64,000 bases of DNA from Pterobdella sp. o SKG-2022. Taxonomy: Eukaryota > Annelida > Clitellata > Hirudinida > Piscicolidae. The stretch spans positions 25,608,118-25,672,117 of the forward strand of contig OZ038320.1 in the NCBI GenBank assembly GCA_964035795.1, written 5' to 3'. The translations under genes were made by a program, and so were the position numbers. The notes under the pieces were generated by a model that was not told where the DNA came from, made no database searches, and saw only the letters and a program-made list of their open reading frames with translations. Of the stretch, positions 51,430 to 62,933 are shown piece by piece (positions within the stretch are counted from its first letter, which is position 1; the number at the start of each line of letters is the position of its first letter).

Positions 51430-51777
51430 TTGAACAGCTCTTGTAGCCTTAGACCTTTCTAAAGCCTTTGACTCCACAAAAATACATCTTCTAACAAAAA
51501 AATCAAAAATATCTCAATACCACCAATAATAGTAAAATATTTAGCTAACTATTTGAAATGAAGACAACAGTTCACACTACACAAAAACCAGTCTTTAAAA
51601 ACAGCTAGCATAAAAGCTGGTGTCTCTCAAAGAGACATTTTTTCTCCCACACTCTTACACCTTTATGTGTCCCTCTACCCGATAATGAATCTGTCAAAGT
51701 CACAACCTACGCACACGCCATCACCACTTCTTCTAATAATAAACCCTCAATAGCAACCCATCAATTACAGACTTGTT
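51430..51777 (+). mobile_element. LINE reverse-transcriptase fragment (decayed)
   Basis: Plus strand reads ALVALDLSKAFDSTKIHLL, then SIPPIIVKYLANYLK, GVSQRDIFSPTLLHLYV and, after a frameshift, TTYAHAITT. These are the palm blocks (DLSKAFD, GVPQG..LSP, YADD) of Jockey/CR1-type reverse transcriptase. The active-site YADD is degraded to YAHA. Lies directly after copy B's 3' end. Confidence 0.8.
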
Positions 51778-51890
51778 TTTATTCGTCAAAAAATTAAAAT
51801 TTCAGAGATACGTTTATTACGGTAATGAAACTAAAATTTTTGACAAATACAATTTTTTCATTATTTATTAGCATATACTATATACTAATG
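51776..51890. repeat. Dispersed repeat shared with 3212-3310
   Basis: TTTTTATTCGTCAAAAA..ACGTTTATTAC..TAAAATTTTTGACAAAT..CAATTTTTTCAT matches the segment at 3212-3300 in a NIPBL intron over about 95 bp with scattered changes. Probably one arm of a palindromic MITE. Confidence 0.6.
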
Positions 51891-52276
51891 GAATATGACA
51901 AATTTGAATGAGGAGAAGAGTAGTATTGACCTTCATCGTTAAACCACATGTTGTGTTCTATGAAGTGATAGATCTTTGCCTGAATTATTATTTATTTCAC
52001 TATTAATCATTTTTATTTGAATAAATTGATAGTTCTAAGTAATTTTTATTTATTTCGAGAAAGCACGACCAACCGGCATTTATTAGCTTTAAAATAATAT
52101 AAAATTAGAGCGAACTAACAACAGTTTCATAAATTTTATACGAGTGAGAAAAAATTTTAAATTATAACCTCATCGGAACCTTTATTCAACTTTTTCAAAA
52201 GTCTCTACCAAAAATGCAAAAATATACAAATTTTTAGAGAAATTGTATGTATTTTTATGTTTAAAAAATTTTTTAT

Positions 52277-52447
52277 TTTTTCTTCATAAATTATAATTTT
52301 ATAAAAAAAAATTTATTCAAAAACTTTCGATAATTACAACCTTATCGTAATTTAAAAGACTAATGAATTATGATAAGATTGTACTTATCGAAATCGTAAG
52401 TTTTCAAATGAATTTTCTTCTATAAAATCATCATTTATGAAGAAATA
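52277..52447. mobile_element. AT-rich palindromic MITE
   Basis: TTTCTTCATAAATTATAATT at the left is mirrored by ATCATCATTTATGAAGAAA at the right. The core ACAACCTTATCGTAAT...ATTATGATAAGATTGTACTTATCGAAA is inverted as well. Confidence 0.7.
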
Positions 52448-52517
52448 AGCCAAAAACTAAGCTTTAATTTTTAGAGACAGCGCAATTTACTTATAAATAA
52501 TATTTAAAATGTTTTTA

Positions 52518-52653
52518 GGTCGATTCACGAAAGAACTTTAGTAATTTCATTGAGCAAAAAAACTAATGTTTTATGATAGGGCTAAACTTATCAAAAATTA
52601 TAGCTGTTTTTTGGCTCAATAAAATTACTAAAGTTTCTCCATAAATCTATGTG
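52518..52653. mobile_element. AT-rich palindromic MITE
   Basis: GAACTTTAGTAATTTCATTG at the left, inverse AATAAAATTACTAAAGTTTC at the right. Shares the ATTGAGCAA arm and GATAAG/CTTATC core with 2832-3003. Confidence 0.72.
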
Positions 52654-53819
52654 AAAAAATTGTTAAACCAAAAACTCACTATACAAATTAAATATTTTGC
52701 AATCCACGGACTGAAATCAAGTGCAGGTATGTAAAAATGATGTTAAATCAGATTGGAAACATTTCAAGTAAAATAAAAACTTCCATGAACCTCTTCAATG
52801 AAATCTCAGACTAAAAGGCACCAAAGATTGAAAAACTTACAACTCTATTAAGATATCATGAAGTTCATACGTTTAAGTACTTGTTAAGTATTATTAAACT
52901 CATTTAATATATTTAGGATTTATGTATTTTAATTAAGAACTCTTTTCTGGCCAATTTCGATCAAAATCATAAATACGAAATCTTTAAATAAAAGCTTTGT
53001 TAATCCAAAAATATCTTATCGAACCCTGAAAAATGTTAATTATTAGCTTAAATCATTGCGAAGTGCCCGTGCAAAAATTAGGCATTGACAAAAGGAATGT
53101 GACGTTTAACAGCCTAAACCAAATAGTGACTGAAACAAAAACAAAGCTTTGTGTATCAGGTTAATAAATATTTTTTTTTGTTTCCCGCAGAACGATGTCA
53201 TGTTTATTAAACTAACAATGTGTTCGGAACTATAACGTTTGTAAGCTTTGAAGAACCTTTCGTGTTTTTTAAAATGCCGAATTCTATTTTCTTTTAAATC
53301 GTGTTTATTTCGGCTGGTCAAAATATCTGGTAAAATTTCTTTATCTACTTAGACGCCATGCTAAATTTGTGATCATTAAGTTAAAAAATAAACTTTGAAT
53401 TTAAAATCAGCAAAAAAAAAAGTTCATAGTTTTAAATCAAAATTTTATCAATCCACTTTTATAATTACAATGCAAAAAATGAACCTCTTTGGATATAATG
53501 AAATTGTTGTGCACTACAATGCATTGTGGACAAGGCTTGGGAAAGTATCTCTTGTCTTCGTCAAAATAATAATGACCAGAAGGAAACCTATATTTTTTAA
53601 ATTTCAATGTTATTTTTGAAATAGAGGAATTTTTTATCGAATTTTCTATATAACCAAAAAGTACATTTCTGTGCTGAGTCTTTCTAGAAGCAACTATTTT
53701 GGCGATTGCAACTGTATTTCTTTTATAACAGCATTGAGGTACACTTGATCGTTTTGCTGATTCTCTTTTCCATGCTCCATAATTTTCTCATACGTCTAGA
53801 TTTATTAAATATTGAATTA
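52654..53819. other. Intergenic, nothing recognised
   Basis: AT-rich. The open frames at 53106-53321 (minus) and 53395-53619 (plus) have low-complexity translations without domain features. Confidence 0.5.
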
Positions 53820-54000
53820 TTTTTCATTAAAAAATAAATTTAAAAAAATTTAGACTTTGATAAAAACATGAAATTTTGTTATTTTATCGATTTTATTCCA
53901 CGTTAAGTACAACCTTCTAATCAGTCTAATGAATTATGGAAAGGTTGTACATATCATAAATTTTAGTTTCCGTTTAAAAATAAAATGTATCTAAAAATTC
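53820..54000. repeat. AT-rich palindromic repeat
   Basis: Contains TACAACCTTCTAATCAGTCT followed by ATTATGGAAAGGTTGTACAT, the same inverted core as 52277-52447, flanked by AT-rich arms. Degraded relative. Confidence 0.5.
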
Positions 54001-54980
54001 TCTCATTCCATATTCCAAGTTACACATCCGCAGAGTATTTCAAATAACAAGTGAATTTAATAGAGCCAAAGAAGGAAATTAAACCAAGTCATTTTTATTC
54101 TTTAAACCACTACTCATGTATATATTTTAGCATTCTAAGCTCTTTTCTTTTAAATAACTTCTCATGTAGCAGCCCCCATGAACTTTTGTACTTCTTTTAG
54201 ACCATAAAACTTATTGCAATTTGAGAACCCAGAGGTTTCGTCTTTATTCGATTTTTGTTTGTTTCTATCGAATTTGTTGAAAAGAACCAGAAGTTTTGAT
54301 TTGCATTCGAGCTATTTAAAATATTCAGTCGATATGTTTTTGTCAAACACAGAGTTTTTGTTTGAGCTCAAGTTTCATGTCCCTTATGGTGATCATTCGT
54401 TATCAGTGACTAATTTATTGACTTGCTGCATTTTTATTTCATGAAACCTATCAAGTCGTAGTTTGATAGGTGTTTTTGATATATGTGGGGCACTTGCATG
54501 AGCATCAAAACAAACCACATTAGTGGCATGCAGTTCGATGGGAGGGTTTTAAGGTGTTTCCATTCATTTTATGAAATGCTAGCAATGAAATTTTATATTA
54601 TTATAACGAATGAGTGCTTTGGAACTTAATCTTTGTTTTTGGTTTTGCTAATCTTCTATTTTTTTACCGGTTTTTTCTGTTATGAAATAAAAATTGGCCA
54701 AAAACTATGACCTAAACTTGCACATTTCAATTACTTGAAAAATTATTTAGATGGGAAGCAGTTTATTAAGATTTTTGGATAAATAATTTTATAGTATTAT
54801 TAATTCAGTTTTAACAAATGGTGACTGACTAGAAGGGAGAGTTCGGAAGGCCTGATGACGATAAATCCCGAGTTATAATTATCCACGTCCCACATAGCTC
54901 CTATATCATTCTTTGAAGCTACATGCTAGAATATTTTTCTTATAAGTTTCTTATCAACTAATCTAATAAATTTTAGGTAA
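54001..54980. other. No gene recognised
   Basis: Contains a minus-strand open stretch (about 54540-54370, ELHATNVVCFDAHASAP...) of unknown nature and a plus-strand frame at 54214-54444. Neither has a recognised domain. Possibly an old transposon. Confidence 0.35.
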
Positions 54981-54990
54981 TTTTACTCAC

Positions 54991-55435
54991 TTCTAGAAAA
55001 GGCACTGGATTTTTGAAAAAATATAGATCTGCATCCGTGTGAATTACCGGCTTCAAGCACCTCTAAAATTACACTTTTTTTTTGATTCGTTTTTTTATTA
55101 AATTCTGAAGAAAAAAAGCTACTAGCTCCATTTGATATGATGGTGTCAGTGTATTGAGCACATGAGATGGAATTTTGTGAAAGTACATGGCAAGCTTCAG
55201 AACTTGAAGCACAAAAAAGGTAATTAGTTATTTTGTGAGGAAGAAGGCTTGACTGATAAAAGTTGATAACCATATCAACAAAAGATGCGTCGATCATGCC
55301 AAGAATGATAACTTTATTTCGAGCTCTTTTATCTACCGTCTCCAACAAATCATCAATATAACTTGCTTTTCCTTTGAATTTAAAATTTTTTTTCCATAAT
55401 CCATAAGCTATAAAGAAAAAAATTAATCCAAGCAT
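54991..55435 (-). pseudogene. Nucleotide-diphospho-sugar transferase-like exon with frameshift
   Basis: Reads like the start of a PF03407-type glycosyltransferase (Golgi type II membrane protein). Seen: N-terminal membrane anchor MLGLIFFFIAYGLW, then RARNKVIILGMIDASFVDMV, NFYQSSLLPHKITNYLFCAS, NKKTNQKKSVILEVLEAG. The frame then drifts. In the next frame the family's donor-sugar/metal motif appears: VIHTDADLYFFKNPVPFLE (DAD), followed by a good donor GTGAGT at 54990. So one indel near 55041-55052 separates two conserved blocks. Either a pseudogene or an assembly base error. No following exon was recognised to the left; a minus-strand open stretch at about 54540-54370 shows no family motif. Confidence 0.62.
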
Positions 55436-55714
55436 TAATTTTTTTTCTGGTTCATTCTTTATAAAATTAATCGTAATTTATTGTTCAAAAATTGATTATT
55501 TATCTGTCAAAATCGTATTATATTCAAGAACTCCATTCATTTTAACTAATATATACATAGTAAGGCTATTATACTTCATCATAATATATACATCCCACCT
55601 ACACTTTTGCAGACTTTGCCAAAAATGATACAAATTTAGCTATATGGAATTGGGCAAATAGAATTCTGACGAGTAGTGTGCACTGAGTCAGATGACCAAG
55701 TGCACATATATATA

Positions 55715-55722
55715 TATATGAA
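55715..55722. repeat. Short (AT)n run
   Basis: A small ATATATAT tract around this position within otherwise featureless DNA. Confidence 0.4.
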
Positions 55723-55835
55723 TACACCGATAGTCGACTTGAAGGCATAAATGAGCATATAATACATATATTGAGGGGCTTTTTGAGTAGACAGTTGAAG
55801 GTGAGGGAAGCTATCTTGGGTGTAGTTGGTGCTCT

Positions 55836-55990
55836 ACTCCATTAAATATAAAACTAACATTATTTGCAGTGACAATCGAGGTTTAAATCTTTTTTAATTT
55901 TAAAATTTGTCAAAAGCTTTATAATAAATTATAAAATAAATAAATTAATGAGAGTTTCACAAAAAATATAAAAAATTAATTAGTTTTACT
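55836..55990 (-). repeat. Dispersed repeat, inverse copy of 62470-62645
   Basis: On the minus strand AAAAAAGATTTAAACCTCGA, TTGTCACTGCAAATAATGTT and TTAATGGAGTAG match AAAAAAGATTTAAATCTCGA, TTGTCACTACAAATATTGTT and TTAATGGAGTAG near 62585-62645. Similarity extends across a shared ATAAAGCTTTTTGAC stretch. Confidence 0.7.
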
Positions 55991-57277
55991 AATCATAACT
56001 TGATATTCATCTATTAGTTCGCGTGCAAACTAAGTCGCTAACTTTGAAATTAATTCAACGTAAAATTATAATTAAAAAGCTGTTAATTAAATAAGAATAT
56101 AACATGTGTTTCTTACACCATATATTCACCAAGTTCTTAAAAACCTAACAATTGTGGTCGTATTTCAGAGTTCCTGAACATCCTAGTAATATAATAGCAC
56201 TGATATGAATAGCTGTCAAAGTTTAAAACTAAATATTGCTTGGTGCACAAAGTCATCGCTAATAAAGAGTGGACACTACTGGCGCGTGCTTGTGCTCTGT
56301 ATGCAATAAAATAATAACAATAAGTTAATAAAAACAATAATGGGAAATTAATAAAAAGAATAATAAAAACAATGGAAACAATAAAATAAAAACTAAAAAT
56401 GTTATTGTTATTATTTTTATTATGATTGTTGTACAATGAAATATGAAACAGTTAATATTTAAAAAAACATAAGGAATATGATCAAGTAATCATATTTGAA
56501 TAAAAAAATCGGTGTCTTCAAGCGGGTTAGAGCTAAGGAACAGGATTAGGGTCAAGACAAGCTGATCCCTCACATGTGCATCAAAACTTCTTTTCAATTT
56601 ATATTCTTTGCAACATAATGAACACTCAAAAAGTTCATTATTCTCACAACTGACACTGCTTCAACATGAACTTCAAAATTTCAATTATTAATAATGAGTT
56701 TAAAACTTTTATACATTTTATTCATTAAAAAAAATGAAAACATCGGATTTTGAAAGAGTCTACTCGCGCACAAACCTGCTTATTTCAATTTGATTGGTTC
56801 CTATCTTTTGTGACAGATCAGGATTTAAAGACTTGTTGTTAAGGCAAGGTATTTTGGGGTAAACCAAAATTGTATATTGAACTCTCTCAAGTTGATTTAT
56901 ATTGGCAAGTACTTAATAACATGAAATACGAAACACAATTAGAAAACCTTTGTACAAAATTTTGATTCAATACAACTTATGTATAATTATACTATCAAGC
57001 TATTTAACATCATCGCTATAATTAGATAAGCACTGAAAACTTATAACCTCTAGTACCACCCATACTTGGACATAATTAAATGAACCCAACAAAGGTTAAA
57101 GCTGACTCATAGATGCTCTGACAGATACAGAAAAACTGCTAGCCTAAGTTCTTATTCGTTGCTGTGAGTAAGATTATTAACTGTTTTATCAATAATGAGA
57201 ATACTAGTAGTACTAGTGATAAATATGTTTCAACTCTCTCGAACACTCTTAGAGAACCCCTTTATAAATACGAGAGT
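55991..57277. other. Intergenic, nothing recognised
   Basis: AT-rich. The minus-strand frame at 56137-56436 is low-complexity (Asn-rich AAT/TTA runs). Confidence 0.5.
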
Positions 57278-59186
57278 TTAACCCGTTTGTGCCAAAAATG
57301 CTAATGGCAGTAATTTTTTTTTTTAAACTTTTGTTCTTACCTTGAAACAACCTCATAAAAACACAGAAAAAAAACATTTTAATTATGGCCCAAAACAAGC
57401 GAAATAGAGGGTGAGCTCATATGAGATTTATGGGCACAAGTGTTAGCAAATGGGCTTTTAACCGCATAGCATTAAAAAGAATAGTTTTAAGATTTTAATT
57501 CATTTAATTTGATTTTTGAAACCAAAATATAAAAATATTTCTAATTTATATAACTATACTTAATTAAAATTTTTCAAAAAGTTCTAAAAAATTTTTGTGG
57601 ATTTTTCACTGTTTGTTCTAATATTCAAATAACAGAAAACGAAATTTTACATATAATAACCGAAAACCTCATCAAATTCTTTGAAAATAAAAATTTTCAT
57701 TCTTATTCATCATTTTGATATAAATAAATCCAAGCTACGCTCAAAGTAACCATGAATTTTTCCAAAATGTGCGTGGTCAAGCGGTGCATGGCTTGTTTTG
57801 GCATCTTCTTTGTTCATTTCTAGTTGTTATAATATGTCCTTGAAGATTGAAACAAGCATCATTAAAAGCTTTTGGAGGCCTTAAACAGTTGTATCTTTTG
57901 ATTTGCTGTTGCCTGAATGCAGAGTTTTTAAAGTAGAATCGGCTAATTGCTCTCCTAAATGTGAGCAAAGCCGTTTTTGGACTTGCGTATCACTTTCCTC
58001 GTTTGACCAATTACAGATTATCTGAGAGTTTATTACTGTCATTCATGTAAATACTGGCCAATACCATTTTTAGCCTTTATTATTGTGGCATATTTGCTTG
58101 CCCACCAATCGTCCTTATCCACTCTACACATTTTTGAGCTAAATGTTTCAAATACATTAAGCCGTGAAACTAAACCTTTGATTATAATTCATTTTTCCAA
58201 TGAGTTTAGTTGTATCATAATTTGCTCTAGTGTTTGCCACAGTATTATCTAGCCACCTCACAATTAGAATTTATTCATTGATATCGAAACTATAGCTGTG
58301 ACCCCTCTTTTTTGCTTATTCATTGTTTTTTTATCGGTCAAAAGGCCTTTTCTTAACCTGTTATCTCTTATATTCTCTGTTGCTTAAAAACCAAAACTTT
58401 TTAGAACAAGTTGTCGAAAAATACAATGTGCGATTGGATTTCTTCTACCGCATCCAAAGTATTCAGCAAAACTTATGATCCTAGTTGTAGGCTTTTCCGT
58501 TGATTTGATAGGTTTTTATTGTAATACAGTCTAAAGTTAGAGCAATAGCTTGAAGAACCGCACAATGCCCAAAATTTGTAGCCAAATATAATTGGCTTGC
58601 CCCTAATAAACTGTTTGAGTGTGTGATGTACGAAGTATTTTATGAAATTTTGTATCAGTTACAAATATAAACTAATATTCACAAAAAGTTATTTTTTTCC
58701 ATTTATTTGACTATTTTATTTATTTTTTTTGTAGTCAGTTTTTTTAAATTGAAATTCCACGAATTATAATGTATGTTGTGTAAAGCGCCCATTTGCTTAC
58801 ACTTGTGCCCATTGATCTCATATGAGATCAGCAACTTTTAATGCCTTTAATTCTGTTAATTTTACATGTATCTTAAATTTTAAACTTTGATAATATTAAT
58901 TAAAGATAACTCAAAAATACTTTATTCTGTTCCAACAATAAATAAATTGTTATGCCTTAATTAAATGTTTTTCGATAAACGCCCATAAAAGTGAAATTTG
59001 GACAATTTTAAGCTCAAATATCACATAATTTAAATTGAAAATTCAAGGGAAACAAATTTAATATTGAAGATAGAACCCTAGTTAATAAAAAAAATTAATT
59101 GGATTTGGAAAAATATTAACCAATAATTAGTAAAACTGTTAGATGTGAGTGATCTCATATGAGATCAATGGGCACAAACGGCTTAA
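57278..59186 (-). mobile_element. piggyBac-type DNA transposon (non-autonomous, decayed)
   Basis: Flanked by TTAA on both sides (57278-57281 and 59183-59186), the piggyBac target site. Terminal inverted repeats CCCGTTTGTGCC (57282) and GGGCACAAACGGC (to 59182) share 11 central bases. Subterminal copies of CTCATATGAGAT...GGGCACAAGTG..AGCAAATGGGC lie at 57413-57455 (direct) and 58787-58829 (inverse). Inside, the minus strand carries a broken transposase. About 1.9 kb long, shorter than full elements because the transposase N-terminus is missing. Confidence 0.88.
57777..58620 (-). pseudogene. piggyBac transposase, C-terminal half, with stops and frameshifts
   Basis: Cut-and-paste transposase, DDE/DDD type. 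In order on the minus strand: QFIRGKPIIFGYKFWALCGS (hallmark), LLNTLDAVEEIQSHIVFFDN with the FDN aspartate, WWASKYATIIKAKNG, KWYWPVFT (hallmark), FRRAISRFYFKN, RPPKAFND and the C-terminal zinc-finger start H(I)TTRNEQRRCQNKPC. Several in-frame stops and frame changes, so inactive. The N-terminal domain and first catalytic Asp are not found. Confidence 0.85.
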
Positions 59187-59429
59187 GGAAAAACAACATT
59201 TACATCTATCTATTGTATCAAAGTTGATTTATATATGCAAAAGACAAGCTACTTAAAACTTTTTGAACGTATCAACTTCAGGATTAATTACAAGTCTGTT
59301 TTTAAAAAAATTGAAAATAAATGAGTTTTTATAATTAATATTATTCTTTCTATTGTAACTTTTTAGAGACATCCTAATGTACTATAAGCAATATCAACAG
59401 TTTTCTAGTTAATTAATGGGGAAAAATTA

Positions 59430-59520
59430 GTACATTTATTTATTGAGCAAAAAATATCTATAATTTTTTATAAGTTTAGCCTTATCATAAAACAGTAGCG
59501 AAAATGTTTTCATAGGGGTT
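59430..59520. repeat. Half of an AT-rich palindromic MITE
   Basis: ATTGAGCAAAAAATATCTATAATTTTTTATAAGTTTAGCCTTATCATAAAACAGTAGC is one arm plus core of the 2832-3003 family (shown here in pieces: ATTGAGCAAAAA, ATAAGTTTAGCCTTATCATA). The other arm is missing. Confidence 0.6.
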
Positions 59521-59934
59521 GTCTATAATATAATTATATTATAATACAAAAATAAAATTTTATTTTTTTTTTAAAAATCTATACGTTTCAATTTAAAAAT
59601 GTTCAAACAAAAACAATTCAATGTTTTTCTTTATCTTTTCGTCTTCTTAAACTTTATTGGTCAACTTCTTGTCATTCTTCTTTCGTTTGTTATCTTGTCA
59701 TTCTTTTTTCTATTTCAATCTTCAATATTCTTTGTAAATTTGATTTTGTTGTCACTTGCAAATGGCGTAGTAAATACAAGCGGTTAAGTTCACAACACAA
59801 AAACATTACATAAAATTGTTGACGTAAAACAGTCGAAAATCAATATAATAGAAACAAACACTATGGTTTATTGATAAACTTAATACACGAAGCTTTTCGA
59901 AAAAATATCTTTTATATTTTAATAATAAAAGAAG

Positions 59935-60070
59935 TTAGCCACACTGGCTTCTTACGTTGTTGGTGCAGACCACTGGCGTCTGTAGAGACACACGTTAGTG
60001 CCGTCCCGGTTTGACACCAAGATGCTCCAGTATGGCTACTTACGTTGCATAAGTGAGCTGGTGCACCGAA
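59935..60070. repeat. GC-richer imperfect palindrome ending in A-run
   Basis: TAGCCACACTGG at about 59936 pairs with CCAGTATGGCTA at about 60025-60040; inside, TTGGTG pairs with CACCAA. CTTACGTTG occurs in both halves in direct orientation. The block is much richer in G+C than its surroundings and ends at GGTGCACCG followed by A10. No open frame or known RNA match. Could be a SINE, MITE or folded ncRNA. Confidence 0.5.
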
Positions 60071-60937
60071 AAAAAAAAGAAGTCAGATAAAATGGCTGAG
60101 ACATCTGTTGAGGATCTGTATATTTGATCGTATGCCTTTCATTTGTAGGTGACTTTTTTCGATAAACCTCTGTTTCGAATTATTGGATAATTTCCGTGTA
60201 ATTAATTCATTTTTATTGATATTCAAAATCAAAATTCAATTTACCGAAAGTTTTGTACTTTTTTGGTCTTTGAGGACTTCAATTCTCACACGAAGTTCTA
60301 TTAGTCGACAGTTTAGCTTTGAATCATCGAGCCGCTCTATATAGACGAGGAAGTAAACAAGCAAGCTGAGATGACGTTTAAAACTTCATATTTATCAAAA
60401 GAAATGTTATAGATTATTTTAATTTTTATTAATTTTTTTTTTGAATTTTATTAAAATGTATTGTTTAAAGATTTAAAAAGATAAAACTGTGAACCAAAAT
60501 TCGTGAAAGGTAATTTTTATATACTTATAACAGACTGCATTTAAATATTTCTTTCATTTCCAATTAGTTTAGTTAGTCATTCTTGTGTCCTTTAAACTTA
60601 TTTTTTTTAATTAATTAAAACTTGCTAAATGTGACAGAATAATTAAATTTTTTATAAAACTAAATAAACGAGAATTATTTACTGAAAATGTAACGCCTAA
60701 CTGACTTGTACAAAACAAACACAAAGATAACGTAGGGTAGCTTTTGTTGGTTTGACTAACGATGATATTCTTGGCATATCGAAAAGCTTAGTCTTTCATA
60801 ATACATCTTATTTCTGTGATTTTGTTTCATTGAAGTTGCAGGAACTTTTAACCAAGCCAAACACCAAATGGCACTAAGAAATATCAGCAATTTTATATTT
60901 TTTACGTTTGAATAAACCTTGAAGATATATTTTGAGA

Positions 60938-61240
60938 TCAAATGCAATTATACAAATTTTTGAAAGAAGTGAAACACATATCTTGAAACATCTGCATCGT
61001 GTTGGCCCATTCTCGTTCTTGTTGTGACACTAGTCTGCCAACAAAGCATTTATTTGGATAACATGAGCAGTTCACTTTGTAAATACCCTTTTTGTCCAAT
61101 GGATTGAATTTGGTTTTGTTTGGAGCGCTCAAGATGTTTCCTAGTTTGGGTCCAGCTGAGCAATGGAAAGAAACATTATTTCTTGTAAATGCTTTTTTGA
61201 GTTTTTCATTTATTTGTGGGATATATGGCATTGAGACTTA
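60938..61240 (-). mobile_element. Penelope-like retroelement, C-terminal GIY-YIG fragment
   Basis: Minus strand reads PYIPQINEKLKKAFTRNN, KLGNILSAPNKTKFNPLDKK, GIYKVNCSCYPNKCFVGRLV. The (I)PY(I)P..SEKL block, the 'L...NK.K..P' linker and GIY...(C/Y)(Y/F)VG with two Cys are typical of the end of Penelope-like reverse transcriptases fused to a GIY-YIG endonuclease. Only the C-terminal part survives; frames upstream to about 61400 carry stops. Confidence 0.82.
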
Positions 61241-61273
61241 AGTGATGTAAGGATTATTTTTCTTTTTTTTTGC

Positions 61274-61349
61274 TTGATCTTGTCGAGTTTCGTTAGTTTT
61301 GTGTTTTTGCATTGATCTTGTCGAGTTTCGTTAGTTTTGTGTTTTTGCA
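61274..61349. repeat. 38-bp tandem duplication
   Basis: TTGATCTTGTCGAGTTTCGT...TTTTTGCA occurs twice, starting at 61274 and 61312, apparently without mismatch. A third start (TTGATCG) follows at 61350. It lies in the decayed upstream part of the Penelope-like fragment. Confidence 0.9.
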
Positions 61350-61639
61350 TTGATCGTAAGTTGTAAGGTTTTATTGATGATTCTGTTGATATTGCTTACT
61401 AGTACATTAAGATGTCTCTAAAAAGATAAATTGATTTAATACAAGACTAACTATAATTGTGCTTCATGCATCAACCAATTTTGGGCTAGGTAATTTAATT
61501 TTATCAAGACTCTAGATAAAATACTTTTTCGGTATTTGACTGAAGTTATAGTAGATTTCATACTAAAAAAAGAAGTTGATAATATAAAAAATACTAAAAG
61601 TATAATTAGCACTTCCAAATTGAAATTAAATTTTTTTTC

Positions 61640-62260
61640 ATAAATTTATCTGAAACAAAGCTGATAATGGTAACTAAAACTCCATAATAATTGGGAACTA
61701 TCAATAATAATAACATTAATTAAATAAGAATAACACTGAAGCGCCTCTGTGTCAAATATTGTTGAAAGATAGTCTAAAAGATATGTTTTAATACGAGACT
61801 CAAAAGTGGTTGATGATGTTGAGTTTCTAACCTTGGATGGTAGAGTTCCAAACGGTAGAAGACGCATGTTTGAAACCTCGTTCGGATATATTATTAGTGA
61901 AAATATTCTTTATGAAGAGTGTAGCAGCTGACGATCGATACAATCTCGGGTTGGGTCTTTTCTGGATGAGGTTGGATAAGTAGCCTGGAATGGATATGGT
62001 ATAAGTTTTATAAGTTATTAATACTATTTTAAAAATGATTCTATTGTAAACTGAAAGCAATGAAGTTGAGAAAGGTAATTTTTAGATGAGGGATGAAAGT
62101 AGTGATGCGGTGTGTTTATGTTCAATTATATTCTGGCAGCTTTGTTCATTAATCGCTGAAGTCGTTCTTGTTGATGTCTAGTAATGTTGTATAGAAGAGA
62201 ATTACAACAACCAAGTCTGCTAAGAACCTAACAACGAGCCAGTATAGAAACAATAGCAAA
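61640..62260 (-). mobile_element. CR1/L2-type LINE, C-terminal end of ORF2 (decayed)
   Basis: Minus strand in order, across frames: RLGCCNSLLYNITRHQQERL, QRLMNKAARI, RIIFKIVLITYKTY, IPGYLSNLIQ, ERGFKHASSTVWNS, SKVRNSTSSTTFESRIKTYL. This is the same C-terminal signature as the 6640 element, opposite strand. At least two frame changes and a stop after KAARI. Confidence 0.82.
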
Positions 62261-62469
62261 CCAAAAAAAGTCATCTCCTAGCTCGTTGTTTATAAGTTTT
62301 AGACAGCATAGGCTTGCAGGACTCAAACCGTCCTGATACACGTCTACTAGTATTAGGGGTAGTTGTGCGGCAGTGGTGATGTGGTGTGGGGTTGGTGCGG
62401 AGTATATGGTGTTTGTGATGATGGATCGTATTGAATGATGGAAATACGCTGAAAAACTTGAATTTTGAG

Positions 62470-62720
62470 ATAAAACTAATTTATTTTTTCAATTTTTCGT
62501 GAAACCTTCATAAAATTTTATATTTTTCAATGACTTTATAATTTATTGTCCATTATAAAGCTTTTTGACTAATTTTAAAGTTAAAAAAGATTTAAATCTC
62601 GATTGTCACTACAAATATTGTTAGTTCTATTGTTAATGGAGTAGCGCCCTGTAAAACCAATCAATTGCGCAACTGAAACCCCAGATAGGGGCGATCAAAT
62701 GGTCGACTTACTTTATATTT
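62470..62720 (+). repeat. Dispersed repeat including hairpin-rich GGAGTAGCGCCCTGT segment
   Basis: The left part matches 55836-55990 (inverse). The right part, 62633-62710, holds GGAGTAGCGCCCTGT, then hairpin CCCC-AGATA-GGGG, then hairpin CGATC-AAAT-GGTCG. Related copies at 63016-63092 and 63240-63299 (minus), plus a fragment at 41390. Confidence 0.65.
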
Positions 62721-62933
62721 GAAAAAAAAATTTTGAACAGTAAAAGTTCTTCTTATAAAGTTCGAAGCTTTAGTGACATTTTAGTGGGCGGAAATTTGTT
62801 TTTTTACTTTGGCTCGAGAAAGGCATTCCTTTTTTTACTAGTTCATATAAACAATACTAATCATAATTCAGTATTTATGAAAAACTTGTTCATATTTAAA
62901 TTAAGTTTCTATTTTTTATTGAAATATAATATA

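Noticed and set aside
56137..56436. Asn/Phe-rich minus-strand frame of 99 codons
   Set aside because: Low-complexity translation of AT-rich, TTA-repeat DNA without splice or domain support.
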